From Nitratireductor alexandrii (GTDB taxonomy: Bacteria > Pseudomonadota > Alphaproteobacteria > Rhizobiales > Rhizobiaceae): a stretch of 64,000 nucleotides of DNA. Shown here one piece after another: positions 35,320-45,348 of the stretch (its first letter is position 1; each line of letters begins with the position of its first letter). Under the pieces are notes generated by a model, which was not told the origin of the DNA, searched no databases, and worked only from the letters and a program-made list of their open reading frames with translations. The translations under genes were made by a program, and so were the position numbers. The DNA lies in the NCBI RefSeq assembly GCF_004000215.1, contig NZ_RBVY01000007.1, positions 186,001 to 250,000 of the forward strand, read 5' to 3'.

Positions 35320-36471
35320 TCAACGCACGATCAAGTCGAGATCGTGGCGTGACAGCGAGCTGGGCGCGCCGTCGGTGGTCAGATAGGTCCGGCCCAGGGT
35401 CATCGCGGTTTCGGTGTCGGAATCCATGATGATCATGTGGGCAAACAGCGTCATGTCGGGGGCGATCGGTTCGGGATTGGCGGCGTAGAACATCGGTTTG
35501 TCCATCCACGACGGCGTGAAGCGCGCACCGAGCGAATAGCCGCAGGCATTGAGCCTGTGGCGGGTCAGGCCGTGGCTTTCCATCACCCGCGCATGCGCGT
35601 CGAACACGTCGCCGAAAGTCTTGCCGGGGACCATCGCTTCCTCGACGGCGGTCATGGCCGCGCGCGCGGCCTCGAACAATTCCTGCTGGCGCTTGGAGAC
35701 CTTGCCGAGCACGACCGTGCGCATCATCGCGGCGTGGTAATGATGGAAAACGCCGGCCCATTCCAGGGTGAGCTGGTCGTTCTTGCGCAGCTTGCGCCGG
35801 CCGGCCTTGTAGCGGCACAAAAGCGCGTCCGGTCCCGAACCGATGATGAACTCGTTGGCCGGGTAGTCGCCGCCGCCGGCAAAGATCGCGCCCTGCATGG
35901 CGGCCAGGATCTTGCCTTCGTCGCCGCCCTGCTTGATCAGCGGCAGGGCCGCGTCGAGAGCGTCGTCGGCAAGCTGGGCGGCCTTGGTCGCCTTGACGAT
36001 CTCGGCCGGGCTCTTGAACAGGCGCAGGCGGCCGACAAGGCCGGACGCGTCCGAGATCTTGCCGAATGTGCGCAATTGCTCGTCCAGCCGCCGGCCCTCG
36101 AAGGCGGTCAGGCCGTGCGTGTCGTATTCGACACCGATCTGGCACCCCAGCAGGTCGAGGTCGTTCAACAGGTTGCGCAGATCGACGGTCGGGTCGGCGC
36201 CGTCGCGATCCGTCCACACGCGCACATCCTCGAGGATCGAGGTGTGGCGCGCCTGGCGCAAATCGGCCGAGCGGGTCAGAAGCACCATCTGCCCGTCCGC
36301 CTTCACCACCAGGCACTGGAAGAAGCAGAAGCCGAACGTGTCGTAGCCGGTCAGCCAGTACATGCTCTCCTGAGCGAAGAGCAGCATGGCGTCGAGCTTG
36401 CGATCGGCCATCTCGATCAACAGGCGGTCTTTGCGCGCGTCGAACTCCGAGCGCTCGAAATGCAATGCCAT
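35320..36471 (-). CDS. M24-family metallopeptidase-like protein (DoeA/ectoine hydrolase-like)
   Basis: This 383-residue protein has a creatinase N-terminal domain (about residues 8-150) and a pita-bread M24 domain (about 155-383). The normal metal-binding Asp residues are absent: the region reads LEWAGVFHHYHAAMMRT (237-251), where true peptidases have two Asp, and the usual GHGIG is replaced by GYSLG (311-315). The same departures occur in DoeA-type ectoine hydrolases, recalled from memory. It may hydrolyse a small cyclic or dipeptide-like substrate. ATG 36471 overlaps the pgeF stop (TGATG), so they are coupled. Confidence 0.78.
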   Translation of the reverse strand: MALHFERSEFDARKDRLLIEMADRKLDAMLLFAQESMYWLTGYDTFGFCFFQCLVVKADGQMVLLTRSADLRQARHTSILEDVRVWTDRDGADPTVDLRNLLNDLDLLGCQIGVEYDTHGLTAFEGRRLDEQLRTFGKISDASGLVGRLRLFKSPAEIVKATKAAQLADDALDAALPLIKQGGDEGKILAAMQGAIFAGGGDYPANEFIIGSGPDALLCRYKAGRRKLRKNDQLTLEWAGVFHHYHAAMMRTVVLGKVSKRQQELFEAARAAMTAVEEAMVPGKTFGDVFDAHARVMESHGLTRHRLNACGYSLGARFTPSWMDKPMFYAANPEPIAPDMTLFAHMIIMDSDTETAMTLGRTYLTTDGAPSSLSRHDLDLIVR

Positions 36472-37274
36472 CACTTCTCCTCCAGGACGATTGCCGAGAT
36501 CTGGCGGCCGTAATCGGCTTCTTGGCGATGCGTGGTGCGGCGGTAGGAGAAGAAAAGATCCTCCTCCGCATAGGTGCAGCGTGTCAGCTGCGATGCCTGT
36601 GCGCCGGTCATGCCGATCCGGTCGAGCGTGTAGGCGTTGAGATCGAACATGGCATGATCGGGACGCGCGGACGCGGTGAAATACCGGGCGTTGGCCGGAT
36701 CGGCAAGCGCGAAACGCGCAACGAATTCGGGACCGACCTCGTAATTGGCCTGGCTGATCGCCGGCCCCAGCACCGCGACGATGCGTTCGGCGCGCGCGCC
36801 AAGCTCCACCATCGCCGCAATCGTGGCTTCCAGCACGCCGTTCAACGCGCCCTGCCAGCCGGCATGGGCGGCGCCGATCACGCCGGCGTCGCGGTCGGCG
36901 AAAAGCACGGGGCCGCAATCGGCCGTCAGGATGCCGATCGCCAGGCCCGGCCGGGCCGTGACCACGCCGTCGGCGCGCGGCCGCTGCGCGCCGAACGATG
37001 CGTCGGCAACCACGATGTCGGGCGAGTGGATTTGATGCGGCGTGCACAGATTCGCGGCCGGCACGCCAAGCCACGCCGTCACCCGGCTACGGTTTTCGAG
37101 CACGGTCTGGCGGTCGTCCTGCGAGCCGAGCCCGACATTCAGACCCCGATAGAGCCCTTTCGAGGCGCCGCCCGCGCGCGTGAAAAAACCGTGGCGGACT
37201 CCTTCGAGCCCGTCAAGCGCCGGGGATCGCAGAGGCTCCGGCCTCGATTCGTTCAGCATCGTGCATCTTGCCAT
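36471..37274 (-). CDS. pgeF: Peptidoglycan editing factor / purine nucleoside phosphorylase-like (PgeF, DUF152)
   Basis: This 267-residue protein belongs to the YfiH/laccase-domain family. Zinc ligands are visible in CTPHQIHS, in DCGPVLFADRD and in IGAAHAGWQGA. Members act as amidases editing UDP-MurNAc peptides, and some phosphorylate purine nucleosides. The older name polyphenol oxidase is less accurate. ATG 37274 is taken; ATG 37259 is possible, and neither has a strong ribosome binding site. It is co-transcribed with the M24 gene and follows the MidA-like gene by 40 bases. Confidence 0.87.
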   Translation of the reverse strand: MARCTMLNESRPEPLRSPALDGLEGVRHGFFTRAGGASKGLYRGLNVGLGSQDDRQTVLENRSRVTAWLGVPAANLCTPHQIHSPDIVVADASFGAQRPRADGVVTARPGLAIGILTADCGPVLFADRDAGVIGAAHAGWQGALNGVLEATIAAMVELGARAERIVAVLGPAISQANYEVGPEFVARFALADPANARYFTASARPDHAMFDLNAYTLDRIGMTGAQASQLTRCTYAEEDLFFSYRRTTHRQEADYGRQISAIVLEEK

Positions 37275-37314
37275 TGGTTGCCGCGGCGGCGCGGATCGTG
37301 GGGCAGGGACATGG

Positions 37315-38409
37315 TCAAGTCAATCCGCCGTCCGGGAACGGATACACCTCCAGGTGGTGGGGCAACAGCGCCAACACCTTAAACAGTTCGCCCATCTGCT
37401 CGGCGCCGGCGAGCCTCTCGACCTGATCGGCGAGCGTGTCGCGCAGCGCCGCGTTGCCGCTTGCGCCAAGCTGCCCGGCCCGTTCGCCAAGACCCATGGC
37501 GCGGAGGAAGGCGCCCTGCGTCATCGTGTGGGCCGCCAGGCCGTGCGCCCGCGCGGCGGCTGCCAGCGCGGCGAAGTCGACATGGCTGGTCAGGTCGGCC
37601 TCGCCCGGCGTGTCGAAGACGTCATGGGGGGCGTGGCCGCGCACGGCCTGCAGCGTGTCGCCGAGGCCCGGTTCCAGATGGCCGTAATCGAAAAACAGCG
37701 CCGCCCCGCCATGGCGGGCGATCCGGTCGGCGACGGTGTCGAGCAGGGCGGTGCGCGCCGGCGCGATCTCGAACACGACGCCGTCGGCGGCCCTGTCGGC
37801 CCCGTGCGGCAAAAGCGCTTCGTCGAGCGTGTCGACCCCGGCCGCGAAGCGAAAGCCGCCGCTCTCGTCGAGCGAGACGACGCGTTCGCGCCAGGCATTG
37901 CCCGACTTGACGAACTGGCGTGTCGGGATCGCGTCGAAAATCTCGTTGCCGATGAAGAACACCGGCCGGTCGGGCAAGGCTTCGACGGAAGCCGGCCAGG
38001 CTGTTTGCATGCCGGCCTCGGCCAGCGCCTGCTGCTGCACCTGCGCCAGCCTGGGGCTCGCCTCGATCAGGGCTAGGTCGCAGGCGGTGGCGCATTGCGG
38101 ATCGAGCTTGCCCAGCGTGCGGGCGATGTCGGCGGCAAGCGTGCCGCGACCGGGGCCGATCTCGGCGAAGGTGGCGGGCTTGTCCATGCCGCTCGCGCAC
38201 CAGGCCGAATAGAGCCAGACCGCAACGAGTTCGCCGAACATCTGGCTGATCTCCGGGGCGGTGATGAAGTCGCCCTTGGCGCCGAACGGTTCGCGGCTCG
38301 TGTAATAACCGTGCTCGGGATCGAACAGGCACAGCGCCATATAGTCGGACACGCTGATCGGTCCGGTCTGACGGATCAGTCCGGCGATGGTTTCGGCCAG
38401 CCGGTTCAT
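37315..38409 (-). CDS. Class I SAM-dependent methyltransferase (MidA/NDUFAF7-like)
   Basis: This 364-residue protein has the SAM-dependent MidA/DUF185 layout: [42 protein letters not shown], then [16 protein letters not shown] (motif I), and [17 protein letters not shown]. In mitochondria the homologue NDUFAF7 methylates an Arg of complex I subunit NDUFS2, so a role in respiratory complex I assembly is a reasonable family inference. ATG 38409 overlaps the lgt stop by four bases, so it is translationally coupled to lgt. Confidence 0.9.
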   Translation of the reverse strand: MNRLAETIAGLIRQTGPISVSDYMALCLFDPEHGYYTSREPFGAKGDFITAPEISQMFGELVAVWLYSAWCASGMDKPATFAEIGPGRGTLAADIARTLGKLDPQCATACDLALIEASPRLAQVQQQALAEAGMQTAWPASVEALPDRPVFFIGNEIFDAIPTRQFVKSGNAWRERVVSLDESGGFRFAAGVDTLDEALLPHGADRAADGVVFEIAPARTALLDTVADRIARHGGAALFFDYGHLEPGLGDTLQAVRGHAPHDVFDTPGEADLTSHVDFAALAAAARAHGLAAHTMTQGAFLRAMGLGERAGQLGASGNAALRDTLADQVERLAGAEQMGELFKVLALLPHHLEVYPFPDGGLT

Positions 38410-39260
38410 GCCGCCTCTTTATCGGGCACCCGCGGCCGCGCGCGGGCAAAGACCCAAAGCCCCACCAGCACCATCGGTACGGACAAGACCATGCCCATGG
38501 TCAGCCAGCCGCCGGCGAGATAGCCGATATGGGCGTCCGGCTCGCGGAAGAATTCGACGATGATGCGCGAGACGCCGTAGCCCGCGACGAAAGCGCCGGC
38601 GACCCGGCCCGGCGCGCGCAGCGCGCCGAAACGGTGGGTGAGCACGCGCAGGACAAAAAACAGGATCAGCCCCTCGAGCGCGGCCTCGTAGAGCTGGCTC
38701 GGATGGCGCGGCTCCGGCCCGCCATTGGGAAACACGAAGGCCCAGGGGACGTCGCTGGTGCGGCCCCACAATTCGGAATTGATGAAATTGGTGACCCTGA
38801 CCAGGCCGAGCCCCACCGGGACGCCGGCCGAGATCACGTCGAAAAGCCGCCATGGGGCGATGCCGCGCGAGCGCGCGAACAGGATCATCGCCAGCGTGGT
38901 GCCCAAAAACCCGCCGTGAAACGACATGCCGCCCTGCCAGACGGCCAGGATCGCCAGCGGATTGTCGAGATAGCGGGCGAAATCGTAGAAGAGAATATAA
39001 CCGATGCGCCCGCCGAGGACGACGCCGGCCGCCGCCCAGACCACGAAATCATCGAGATCCGCGGCCCGCATCGGCGGCCCGTCGGAGCCCCAAAGACGCT
39101 GATTGGCGATGAGGCGCTTGCCGTACCACCAGGCAAACAGGATGCCGATGACGTAGCCCAGCCCGTACCAGCGGATCGCCAGCGGACCGATTTCGATCAA
39201 TACCGGATCGATCTGCGGAAAGGGCAGCGCCGCGAGAGGCAGGATCAGCAGGTCTGGCAC
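38406..39260 (-). CDS. lgt: Prolipoprotein diacylglyceryl transferase
   Basis: Lgt transfers diacylglycerol to the lipobox Cys of prolipoproteins in the inner membrane. The protein has about seven helices and the conserved blocks [31 protein letters not shown], and [13 protein letters not shown] (HGG motif), plus [13 protein letters not shown]. The frame opens at ATG 39353, but GTG 39260 gives an N terminus and length of 284 that match known Lgt proteins; the longer start would add about 31 polar residues. It is first in the lgt-midA unit. Confidence 0.92.
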   Translation of the reverse strand: MPDLLILPLAALPFPQIDPVLIEIGPLAIRWYGLGYVIGILFAWWYGKRLIANQRLWGSDGPPMRAADLDDFVVWAAAGVVLGGRIGYILFYDFARYLDNPLAILAVWQGGMSFHGGFLGTTLAMILFARSRGIAPWRLFDVISAGVPVGLGLVRVTNFINSELWGRTSDVPWAFVFPNGGPEPRHPSQLYEAALEGLILFFVLRVLTHRFGALRAPGRVAGAFVAGYGVSRIIVEFFREPDAHIGYLAGGWLTMGMVLSVPMVLVGLWVFARARPRVPDKEAA

Positions 39261-39450
39261 GGCGAAATCCGCTTTAACGGGGCGAGTCGGCGCGAAAATG
39301 GGCGCGCGCCGCGGCAAGGTCAAGTCGACGCATGCGCGCGCCGATTGGACCAACGCCCTTGCAATCGCTTCGCGGGGCCCCTAATTGCGGTTTGCGCGTG
39401 TCGGCGGCCAGCTTTCGGGCCGGCGCGCCGAAGTTTGCGAGGCAGCGCCC

Positions 39451-39741
39451 ATGAGCAACGGACCGAACCGCATTCTCGACGATTTCGCCAAGTTGCTCAC
39501 CGATGCGGCCGGGGCCGCGCAGGGCGTGCGCAATGAGGTCGAAACGGCGTTCCGCGCTCAGGCCGAACGTATCTTGAACTCGATGGACGTGGTCCAGCGC
39601 GAGGAGTTCGAGGCGGTTCGCGAGATGGCGATCAAGGCGCGGGCGGAAAACAAGGCGCTTGCCGCGCGGCTGGCCGAGATCGAGGCCAGCTTGGCCCAGT
39701 CCGGCAAGAAAACGCCCAAAAAGACCGGCTCCGACTCCTAG
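39451..39741 (+). CDS. ubiK: Accessory factor UbiK family protein (BMFP)
   Basis: This 96-residue protein has the YqiC/UbiK pattern: NRILDDFAKLLTDAAGAAQGVRNEVE at the N terminus and VQREEFEAVREMAIKARAENKALAARLAEIEASL, a coiled-coil trimerisation segment, towards the C terminus. In proteobacteria UbiK binds the ubiquinone biosynthesis complex and lipids under aerobic conditions; Brucella BMFP is membrane-fusogenic. ATG 39451 is preferred over the frame's upstream start. It is divergent from lgt. Confidence 0.86.
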   Translation: MSNGPNRILDDFAKLLTDAAGAAQGVRNEVETAFRAQAERILNSMDVVQREEFEAVREMAIKARAENKALAARLAEIEASLAQSGKKTPKKTGSDS

Positions 39742-40067
39742 GTCGGGATTTTTTTCGGGCGCTTGTCCACAGCCCCCTGTCGCGAAAAAAGCTTCACGCA
39801 GAATCCCTTACGCGGTGCGGGCCGCAGCCGGCAAATAATCTATCCACATGCCGGTGCCGCATGCGGGAAAAAAGCGCTGGAACTCGGACTCTGCATCAAT
39901 ACACTGAATTTACTGCATGATTCGTTTTTGGGTCATGCGCCGGGGAGGGGGTGTTCCGGCCAGGAGCCATTTGGCCGGCATTTCGTAACCTGGCAGTTCG
40001 GTTTGTCGCGCGTAGGCATTTTAGGCGGAGCGCGCGGGGGCGCGCCCACAATCACAGGGAATTTTTG
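39742..40067. other. Intergenic region between ubiK and the YbjN gene
   Basis: This 326-base gap is A/T-richer than the genes around it in its centre (39890-39935), with GAATTTACTGCATGATTCG and a nearby GATTC, a possible CcrM methylation site. It probably carries the YbjN promoter. I see no ORF with family resemblance and no strong hairpin. Confidence 0.4.
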
Positions 40068-40568
40068 ATGAGCCTTCTGGAACTCGACATCGCGCGTACC
40101 GCGCATCCCGTCGATGTCATCGAGCAGGTCGCGCACGCGAATGACTGGGCCTTCGAACGCGCCGGAGACGACGAGATCGCGATTTCGGTCGCCGGCAACT
40201 GGACCGACTATCACATCTCCTTTTCGTGGATGGAGGAATACGAGGCGCTGCATCTGGCCTGCGCCTTCGACATCAAGGTCACCGATGCCCGGGTGATGGA
40301 GGTCATGCGGCTGTTGGCGCTGATCAACGAACAGATGCTGATCGGCCATTTCGATCTGTGGGAGCAGGAGGGGGCGATCATGTTCCGCCAGGCGCTGCTG
40401 CTGGCCGGCGGTGCCGAGCCGACCGCGCAGCAGGTCGAGATGCTGCTGGCGAGCGCGCTCGAGGCCTGCGAGTGCTATTTCCAGGCCTTCCAGTTCGTCG
40501 TCTGGTCGGGGGTTTCGGCGCGCGACGCGCTGTCGGGCACTCTGTTCGAGACCCAGGGCAACGCCTGA
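40068..40568 (+). CDS. YbjN domain-containing protein (chaperone-like)
   Basis: This 166-residue protein has the YbjN/Tir-chaperone fold signature: a segment with [31 protein letters not shown] and [33 protein letters not shown]. YbjN proteins are small, soluble, and affect stress and motility phenotypes when overexpressed in enterobacteria. ATG 40068 follows GGGAA by seven bases. It is co-directional with csaA, 40 bases away. Molecular activity unknown. Confidence 0.87.
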   Translation: MSLLELDIARTAHPVDVIEQVAHANDWAFERAGDDEIAISVAGNWTDYHISFSWMEEYEALHLACAFDIKVTDARVMEVMRLLALINEQMLIGHFDLWEQEGAIMFRQALLLAGGAEPTAQQVEMLLASALEACECYFQAFQFVVWSGVSARDALSGTLFETQGNA

Positions 40569-40608
40569 CGCGCCTGCCTGGCGCTGTTTGAAGAAGCGGA
40601 TCGCGACC

Positions 40609-40968
40609 ATGAGCCAGGAGACCGAGCGCAAGCCCGAGATCGGCTTTGCCGATTTCGACAAGGTCGATATCCGCATCGGCACGATCGTGGCCGCCGAGCC
40701 CTATCCCGAGGCCCGCAAGCCGGCGATCAAGCTACGGATCGATCTCGGCCCCGCGATCGGCATCAAGAAATCCTCCGCGCAGATCACCAAGCACTACCGG
40801 CCCGACGAACTGGTCGGCCGCCAGGTGATGGCGGTGGTGAATTTTCCGCCGCGCCAGATCGGGAAATTCCTGTCGGAAGTGCTGACCCTGGGCTTTCCGG
40901 ACGAGGAGGGGGCCGTGGTGCTGGCGACGGTCGACAAAAACGTCCCGGACGGCGGCCGCCTGTTTTAA
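40609..40968 (+). CDS. csaA: tRNA-binding export-related chaperone CsaA
   Basis: This 119-residue protein is an OB-fold domain of the tRNA-binding EMAP type: [32 protein letters not shown], then [35 protein letters not shown], with a typical GFPDEEG near the end. CsaA binds tRNA and unfolded presecretory proteins in vitro. ATG 40609 gives the correct family length. It is cytosolic and follows the YbjN gene, probably as a two-gene transcript. Confidence 0.92.
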   Translation: MSQETERKPEIGFADFDKVDIRIGTIVAAEPYPEARKPAIKLRIDLGPAIGIKKSSAQITKHYRPDELVGRQVMAVVNFPPRQIGKFLSEVLTLGFPDEEGAVVLATVDKNVPDGGRLF

Positions 40969-41165
40969 CCCCGGTCCGGATATCGCCTTTCCTCAGGAGA
41001 GCGGCCGCTGTTTGCACCTTGCCGGTCCGGCGCCGGCAATGAGCACCGGCGCGTGCGCTTCAGCGCCTCAGTCTCAGTCGATCTTCCGTAGCGGGTCGCC
41101 GCCGTCGCTTTCATGCACACCGCCCGGCTTGAGCGCGGCGGCCATTTTTCGGCGTCCGGCGGCGC

Positions 41166-41639
41166 CTAGGCCCTGCCCATCAGCCCGGCCAGTTCCTCCA
41201 GCCCGGCGAGGATCGCCCGGCGCCGCTTTTCGGGCAGGGCGGCAAAGCGGGTGACGAAGTCGACGCCGAAAAAACCCGGCGTGTTGGTGACCATGTCGCG
41301 GCCCTTTTCGGTCAGCCTTGTGTAGACGATGCGCCGGTCGGTGGTCGAGCGATAGCGCTCGACGATGGCGCGGCTTTCCAGATTGTCGAGGATGGTGACG
41401 ACCGTCGCCGGGCTGAGATCGGCGTAGTGGGAAAGGGCGTTGGTGGTCACTTCGCCCAGTTCGGCGACCCCCATCAGGACAACGAGCTGCGGCGTCGTCA
41501 GCCCGCTGGCGCGGGCGAGCGCACGCGACTGCAGGTCGGTCGCGCGCACGACCCGGCGGATCGATTTCATCAGGCCGCGCAGCTCCCCGGTCGGGAACGT
41601 TTCGTCGCGTCGCGCGTTCAGGGTCTGTTGTTCGTCCAT
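41166..41639 (-). CDS. MarR-family transcriptional regulator divergent from the NAGGN operon
   Basis: This 157-residue winged-helix regulator has LMKSIRRVVRATDLQSRALARASGLTTPQLVVLMGVAELGEVTTNALSHYADLSPATVVTILDNLESRAIVERYRSTTDRRIVYTRLTEKG, with the recognition helix and DRR wing intact. It is divergent from asnO with a 102-base intergenic region. Position strongly suggests it controls the osmoprotectant operon and itself; the effector is unknown and osmotic sensing by a MarR protein would be unusual. Confidence 0.88.
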   Translation of the reverse strand: MDEQQTLNARRDETFPTGELRGLMKSIRRVVRATDLQSRALARASGLTTPQLVVLMGVAELGEVTTNALSHYADLSPATVVTILDNLESRAIVERYRSTTDRRIVYTRLTEKGRDMVTNTPGFFGVDFVTRFAALPEKRRRAILAGLEELAGLMGRA

Positions 41640-41656
41640 CGACAGCCGGCAATCAT

Positions 41657-41685
41657 TTGACTTCTAATCATTCGAACTATAATAA
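41657..41685 (+). promoter_or_regulatory. Sigma-70-like promoter of the NAGGN operon with candidate operator repeats
   Basis: TTGACT (41657-41662) is followed by TATAAT (41678-41683) with a 15-base spacer, or by TAATAA (41680-41685) with 17. Direct repeats ATCATT (41652 and 41668, 16 bp apart) and a TTCGAA palindrome (41671-41676) overlap it and may be MarR sites. This is one of the most AT-rich stretches in the window. Confidence 0.6.
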
Positions 41686-41741
41686 ACCGGCGACGAAAGC
41701 AATGGCATCCCTTAAGACACTGGAGGTTTGAACGCGCGCCT

Positions 41742-43517
41742 ATGTGCGGCATTTGTGGTGAAATCAGATTCGACAGGGCGGAGCCTTCCGCCATCGCAAT
41801 TTCAAAAATGGCTGATGCGCTGGCGCCGCGCGGGCCGGACGGTTCGGGTATCGTCATCCACGGCAATGCCGGCTTCGGCCATCGCCGGCTGAAGATCATC
41901 GATCTGTCCGAGCGCGCGCGCCAGCCGATGAGCGACCCGGAACTCGGTCTGACCATCGCCTTCAACGGCTGCATCTACAATTATCCCGAATTGCGCGCCG
42001 AACTGGAGGCAAAAGGCTACCGCTTCTTTTCCACCGGCGACACGGAAGTGATCCTGAAGGCCTGGCATGCCTGGGGCGAGCGCTGCGTGGAACGTTTTCA
42101 CGGCATGTTCGCCTTCGTGCTCCAGGAGCGCGAGACCGGCCGCATCGTCATGGCGCGCGACCGCTTCGGCATCAAGCCGCTCTATCTGAGCGAAAATCCC
42201 GAGCGGCTGCGGTTCGCCTCGTCGCTGCCGGCGCTCTTGGCGGCGGGCGACGTCGACACCGGCATCGATGCGGCGGCCCTGCATAATTACATGTCGTTTC
42301 ATGCCGTGGTGCCGCCGCCGCGCACCATCCTTGCCGGCGTGCGCAAATTGCCGCCGGCGACGATCCGCGTCATCGAAGCCGACGGCAGCAGCCGTCAGAG
42401 CATCTACTGGGATCCGCCCTTCGCCCGCGATCCGGCCGACAGCGGCGTGTCGTCGGAGGAATGGCGCGAGCGGGTTCTCGAGGCGCTCAGGCTCGCCGTC
42501 AAGCGGCGCATGGTGGCCGACGTTCCCGTCGGCGTGTTGCTGTCGGGCGGCGTCGATTCCAGCCTGATCGTCGGCCTGCTGGCCGAGGCCGGCCAGACCG
42601 GGCTGATGAGTTTTTCGGTCGGTTTCGAGGAGGCGAACGGCGAAAAGGGCGACGAATTCGTCTATTCCGACCTGATCGCCAAGACTTTTGGCACCGACCA
42701 CCACAAGATCTTCGTGCCCTCAGACAATCTCATGGACGCGCTGCCCGGCACGATCGCGGCCATGTCGGAGCCGATGGTGTCCTACGACAATGTCGGCTTC
42801 TACCTGCTCAGCCAGGAGGTTTCCAAGCATATCAAGGTGGTGCAGTCGGGCCAGGGCGCGGACGAGATTTTTGCCGGCTATCACTGGTATCCGCCGCTGA
42901 TGAACTCCAACGACGTGGTCGGCGACTACGCCAAGGTTTTCTTCGACCGCACGCATGAAAAGCTGAAGACGCAGCTCGGGGCGGACTGGATCGACGGCGT
43001 CGACCCCAGCCGCGAACTGGTCGAGGCCCATCTGACCCGTTCGGGCGCCGACACGCCGGTCGACCGGGCGCTGAGGCTCGATTCGACCGTCATGCTGGTC
43101 GACGATCCGGTCAAGCGGGTCGACAACATGACCATGGCCTGGGGGCTGGAGGCGCGTGTGCCGTTCCTCGACCACGAATTGGTGGAACTCGCCGCGCGCA
43201 TTCCGCCGGAGGAAAAAATCCGCGACGGTGGCAAGGGTGTGCTCAAGGACGTCGCCCGCCAGATCGTGCCGAGCGAGGTGATCGACCGCAAGAAGGGATA
43301 TTTTCCCGTTCCCCAGCTCAAATATGTCGACGGCCCCTATCTGGACATGGTGCGCGACGCGCTGACCTCGCAGGCGGCGCGCGAGCGCGGTCTGTTCCGC
43401 AAGGACTATCTCGAGACGCTGTTTGCCGCGCCCTCGGATCACATCACGCCGCTGCGCGGGTCCGAATTGTGGCAGGTGGGCCTGCTCGAGATGTGGCTCC
43501 AGACGCATGGGATCTAG
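41742..43517 (+). CDS. asnO: N-acetylglutaminylglutamine amidotransferase
   Basis: This 591-residue asparagine-synthetase-like protein has a class II glutamine amidotransferase domain with catalytic Cys2 (MCGICGE) and a synthetase domain with the PP-loop SGGVDSS (268-274). In the NAGGN pathway it amidates N-acetylglutaminylglutamine using Gln and ATP, giving the neutral osmolyte. The next gene, four bases downstream, encodes the synthetase, which separates it from ordinary AsnB. GGAGG lies about 13 bases before ATG. Cytosolic. Confidence 0.93.
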   Translation: MCGICGEIRFDRAEPSAIAISKMADALAPRGPDGSGIVIHGNAGFGHRRLKIIDLSERARQPMSDPELGLTIAFNGCIYNYPELRAELEAKGYRFFSTGDTEVILKAWHAWGERCVERFHGMFAFVLQERETGRIVMARDRFGIKPLYLSENPERLRFASSLPALLAAGDVDTGIDAAALHNYMSFHAVVPPPRTILAGVRKLPPATIRVIEADGSSRQSIYWDPPFARDPADSGVSSEEWRERVLEALRLAVKRRMVADVPVGVLLSGGVDSSLIVGLLAEAGQTGLMSFSVGFEEANGEKGDEFVYSDLIAKTFGTDHHKIFVPSDNLMDALPGTIAAMSEPMVSYDNVGFYLLSQEVSKHIKVVQSGQGADEIFAGYHWYPPLMNSNDVVGDYAKVFFDRTHEKLKTQLGADWIDGVDPSRELVEAHLTRSGADTPVDRALRLDSTVMLVDDPVKRVDNMTMAWGLEARVPFLDHELVELAARIPPEEKIRDGGKGVLKDVARQIVPSEVIDRKKGYFPVPQLKYVDGPYLDMVRDALTSQAARERGLFRKDYLETLFAAPSDHITPLRGSELWQVGLLEMWLQTHGI

Positions 43518-43521
43518 CCCA

Positions 43522-45348
43522 ATGACCAAGGATCGCGGCGCGGAATCCAAATCCCACCCCATCCGCGCGGACAAGGCGCTCGGCCACCGGCTCAAGCGGC
43601 TGCGCGCGGATTCGCTGAAACCGCCGATCGCGCACGGCGAGGGCGAGCACGAGGCCATGCGCGAGGCGGTGGCGCTCGATTGCGGCTGGGGGCGGCTTTT
43701 GTTCGCGCAGACCTTTCCCGACAATGAGAGCATCATCGCCGCGCTGGAGGAGGAGGGCGACAAGCGCCGCGACATCGCGTTCTATATCCGCGACCCGCAC
43801 GTGGTCCTGGCGCTCGCGCCGCAGGAGACGTTTCTCGATCCCTCGCACACCTACCGGCTCGACCTGTCGACCTACCGGCCGAGCCGGCGCAAGCCGCGCA
43901 GCTACTTCGTGCGCCGTCTGTCCTCGCGCGACGATGCCGAGGCCGTCAACGCGATCTATGCCGCGCGCGGCATGGTCACGGTCGATCCGGACTTCTTCTG
44001 GGCCCAGCGCGACAGCCGCTCGATCACCTATTTCGTGGCCGAGGAGGAGGCGACCGGCGAGGTGATCGGCACGGTGACCGGCATCGATCACCAGCGGCTT
44101 TTCGGCGATCCCGAACGGGGCTCGTCGCTGTGGTGTCTGGCCGTCCATCCCCAGTCGCGCCATCCCGGCATCGGCGAGATGCTGGTGCGCCGGCTGGCCG
44201 AGCATTTTCAGGCCCGCGGCGCCGCCTTCCTGGACCTGTCGGTGATCCACGACAACGAACAGGCGATCGCGCTTTACGAAAAGCTCGGGTTCCGCCGCAT
44301 TCCGATCTTCGCCGTCAAGCGCAAGAACTCCATCAACGAAAAACTGTTCGCCACGCCGATCCAGGAGCACGACGCGCTCAATCCCTATGCGCGCATCATC
44401 GTCGACGAAGCCCGCCGGCGCGGTATCAAGGTCGAGGTGACGGATGCGGAGGGCGGCTTCTTCCGGCTGACCTATGGCGGGCGCTCCGTCCATTGCCGCG
44501 AAAGCCTCTCGGAAATGACCTCGGGCGTGGCGGTGTCGATCTGCGACGACAAGGCGGTGACGCGCCGCGTGGTCGCGCGCGCCGGACTTGCCGTGCCCGA
44601 GCAGATCGCGGCCGACGCGGATGCCGGCAATGTGGCCCCGTTCCTGAAACGCCACGCCAGCGTGGTGGTGAAGCCGGCGCGCGGCGAGCAGGGGCGCGGC
44701 GTCGCGGTCGGGCTCCAGACCATGGACGAGGTCGTCAAGGCGGTCGCCGAGGCCAGAAGCGTGTCGGACCGGGTTCTGGTCGAATCCTGTTTCGACGGCG
44801 AGGATCTGCGCCTGGTGGTGATCGACGGCAAGCTGGTCGCCGCCGCCGTGCGCCGCCCGCCGCTGGTCGTCGGCGATGGCGAGCACGACGTGCGCACGCT
44901 GATCGAGCACCAGTCGCGCCGCCGCGCCGCGGCCACTGGCGGCGAAAGCAGGATCCCGATCGACGACGAAACCGTGCGCTGCCTCGGCGCCCAGTCGATC
45001 GCGCTCGACCAGGTGCTTGCGGCCGGTCGCGAGATCGTGGTGCGCAAGACCGCCAATCTGCACACCGGCGGCTCGATCCACGACGTCACCGGCATCGTGC
45101 ATCCGCGCCTGGTCGAGGCCGGCTGCGCGGCGGCCAGGGCAATCCGCATCCCCGTCGTCGGGATCGATCTGATGGTCAAGTCGCCGACCGAGCCCGACTA
45201 TGTCTTCATCGAGGCCAATGAGCGCCCGGGCCTGGCCAATCACGAACCGCAGCCGACGGCCGAGCGTTTCATCGACCTTCTGTTTCCCCACGCGCGCATG
45301 CCCTGGGCGGAGATTTCGGGCTCCGAAGGGGCGGAGGTGGCTCCATGA
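43522..45348 (+). CDS. ngg: N-acetylglutaminylglutamine synthetase (GNAT plus ATP-grasp)
   Basis: This 608-residue fusion has an N-terminal GNAT acetyltransferase domain (about residues 125-290, with LAVHPQSRHPGIGEMLVRRL) and a C-terminal ATP-grasp ligase (about 350-605, with VVVKPARGEQGRGVAVG and FIEANERPGLANH). It acetylates glutamine and ligates a second glutamine, making N-acetylglutaminylglutamine in the NAGGN pathway. The frame starts upstream within asnO but ATG 43522 is the family start. It overlaps the peptidase ATG by four bases. Confidence 0.93.
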   Translation: MTKDRGAESKSHPIRADKALGHRLKRLRADSLKPPIAHGEGEHEAMREAVALDCGWGRLLFAQTFPDNESIIAALEEEGDKRRDIAFYIRDPHVVLALAPQETFLDPSHTYRLDLSTYRPSRRKPRSYFVRRLSSRDDAEAVNAIYAARGMVTVDPDFFWAQRDSRSITYFVAEEEATGEVIGTVTGIDHQRLFGDPERGSSLWCLAVHPQSRHPGIGEMLVRRLAEHFQARGAAFLDLSVIHDNEQAIALYEKLGFRRIPIFAVKRKNSINEKLFATPIQEHDALNPYARIIVDEARRRGIKVEVTDAEGGFFRLTYGGRSVHCRESLSEMTSGVAVSICDDKAVTRRVVARAGLAVPEQIAADADAGNVAPFLKRHASVVVKPARGEQGRGVAVGLQTMDEVVKAVAEARSVSDRVLVESCFDGEDLRLVVIDGKLVAAAVRRPPLVVGDGEHDVRTLIEHQSRRRAAATGGESRIPIDDETVRCLGAQSIALDQVLAAGREIVVRKTANLHTGGSIHDVTGIVHPRLVEAGCAAARAIRIPVVGIDLMVKSPTEPDYVFIEANERPGLANHEPQPTAERFIDLLFPHARMPWAEISGSEGAEVAP

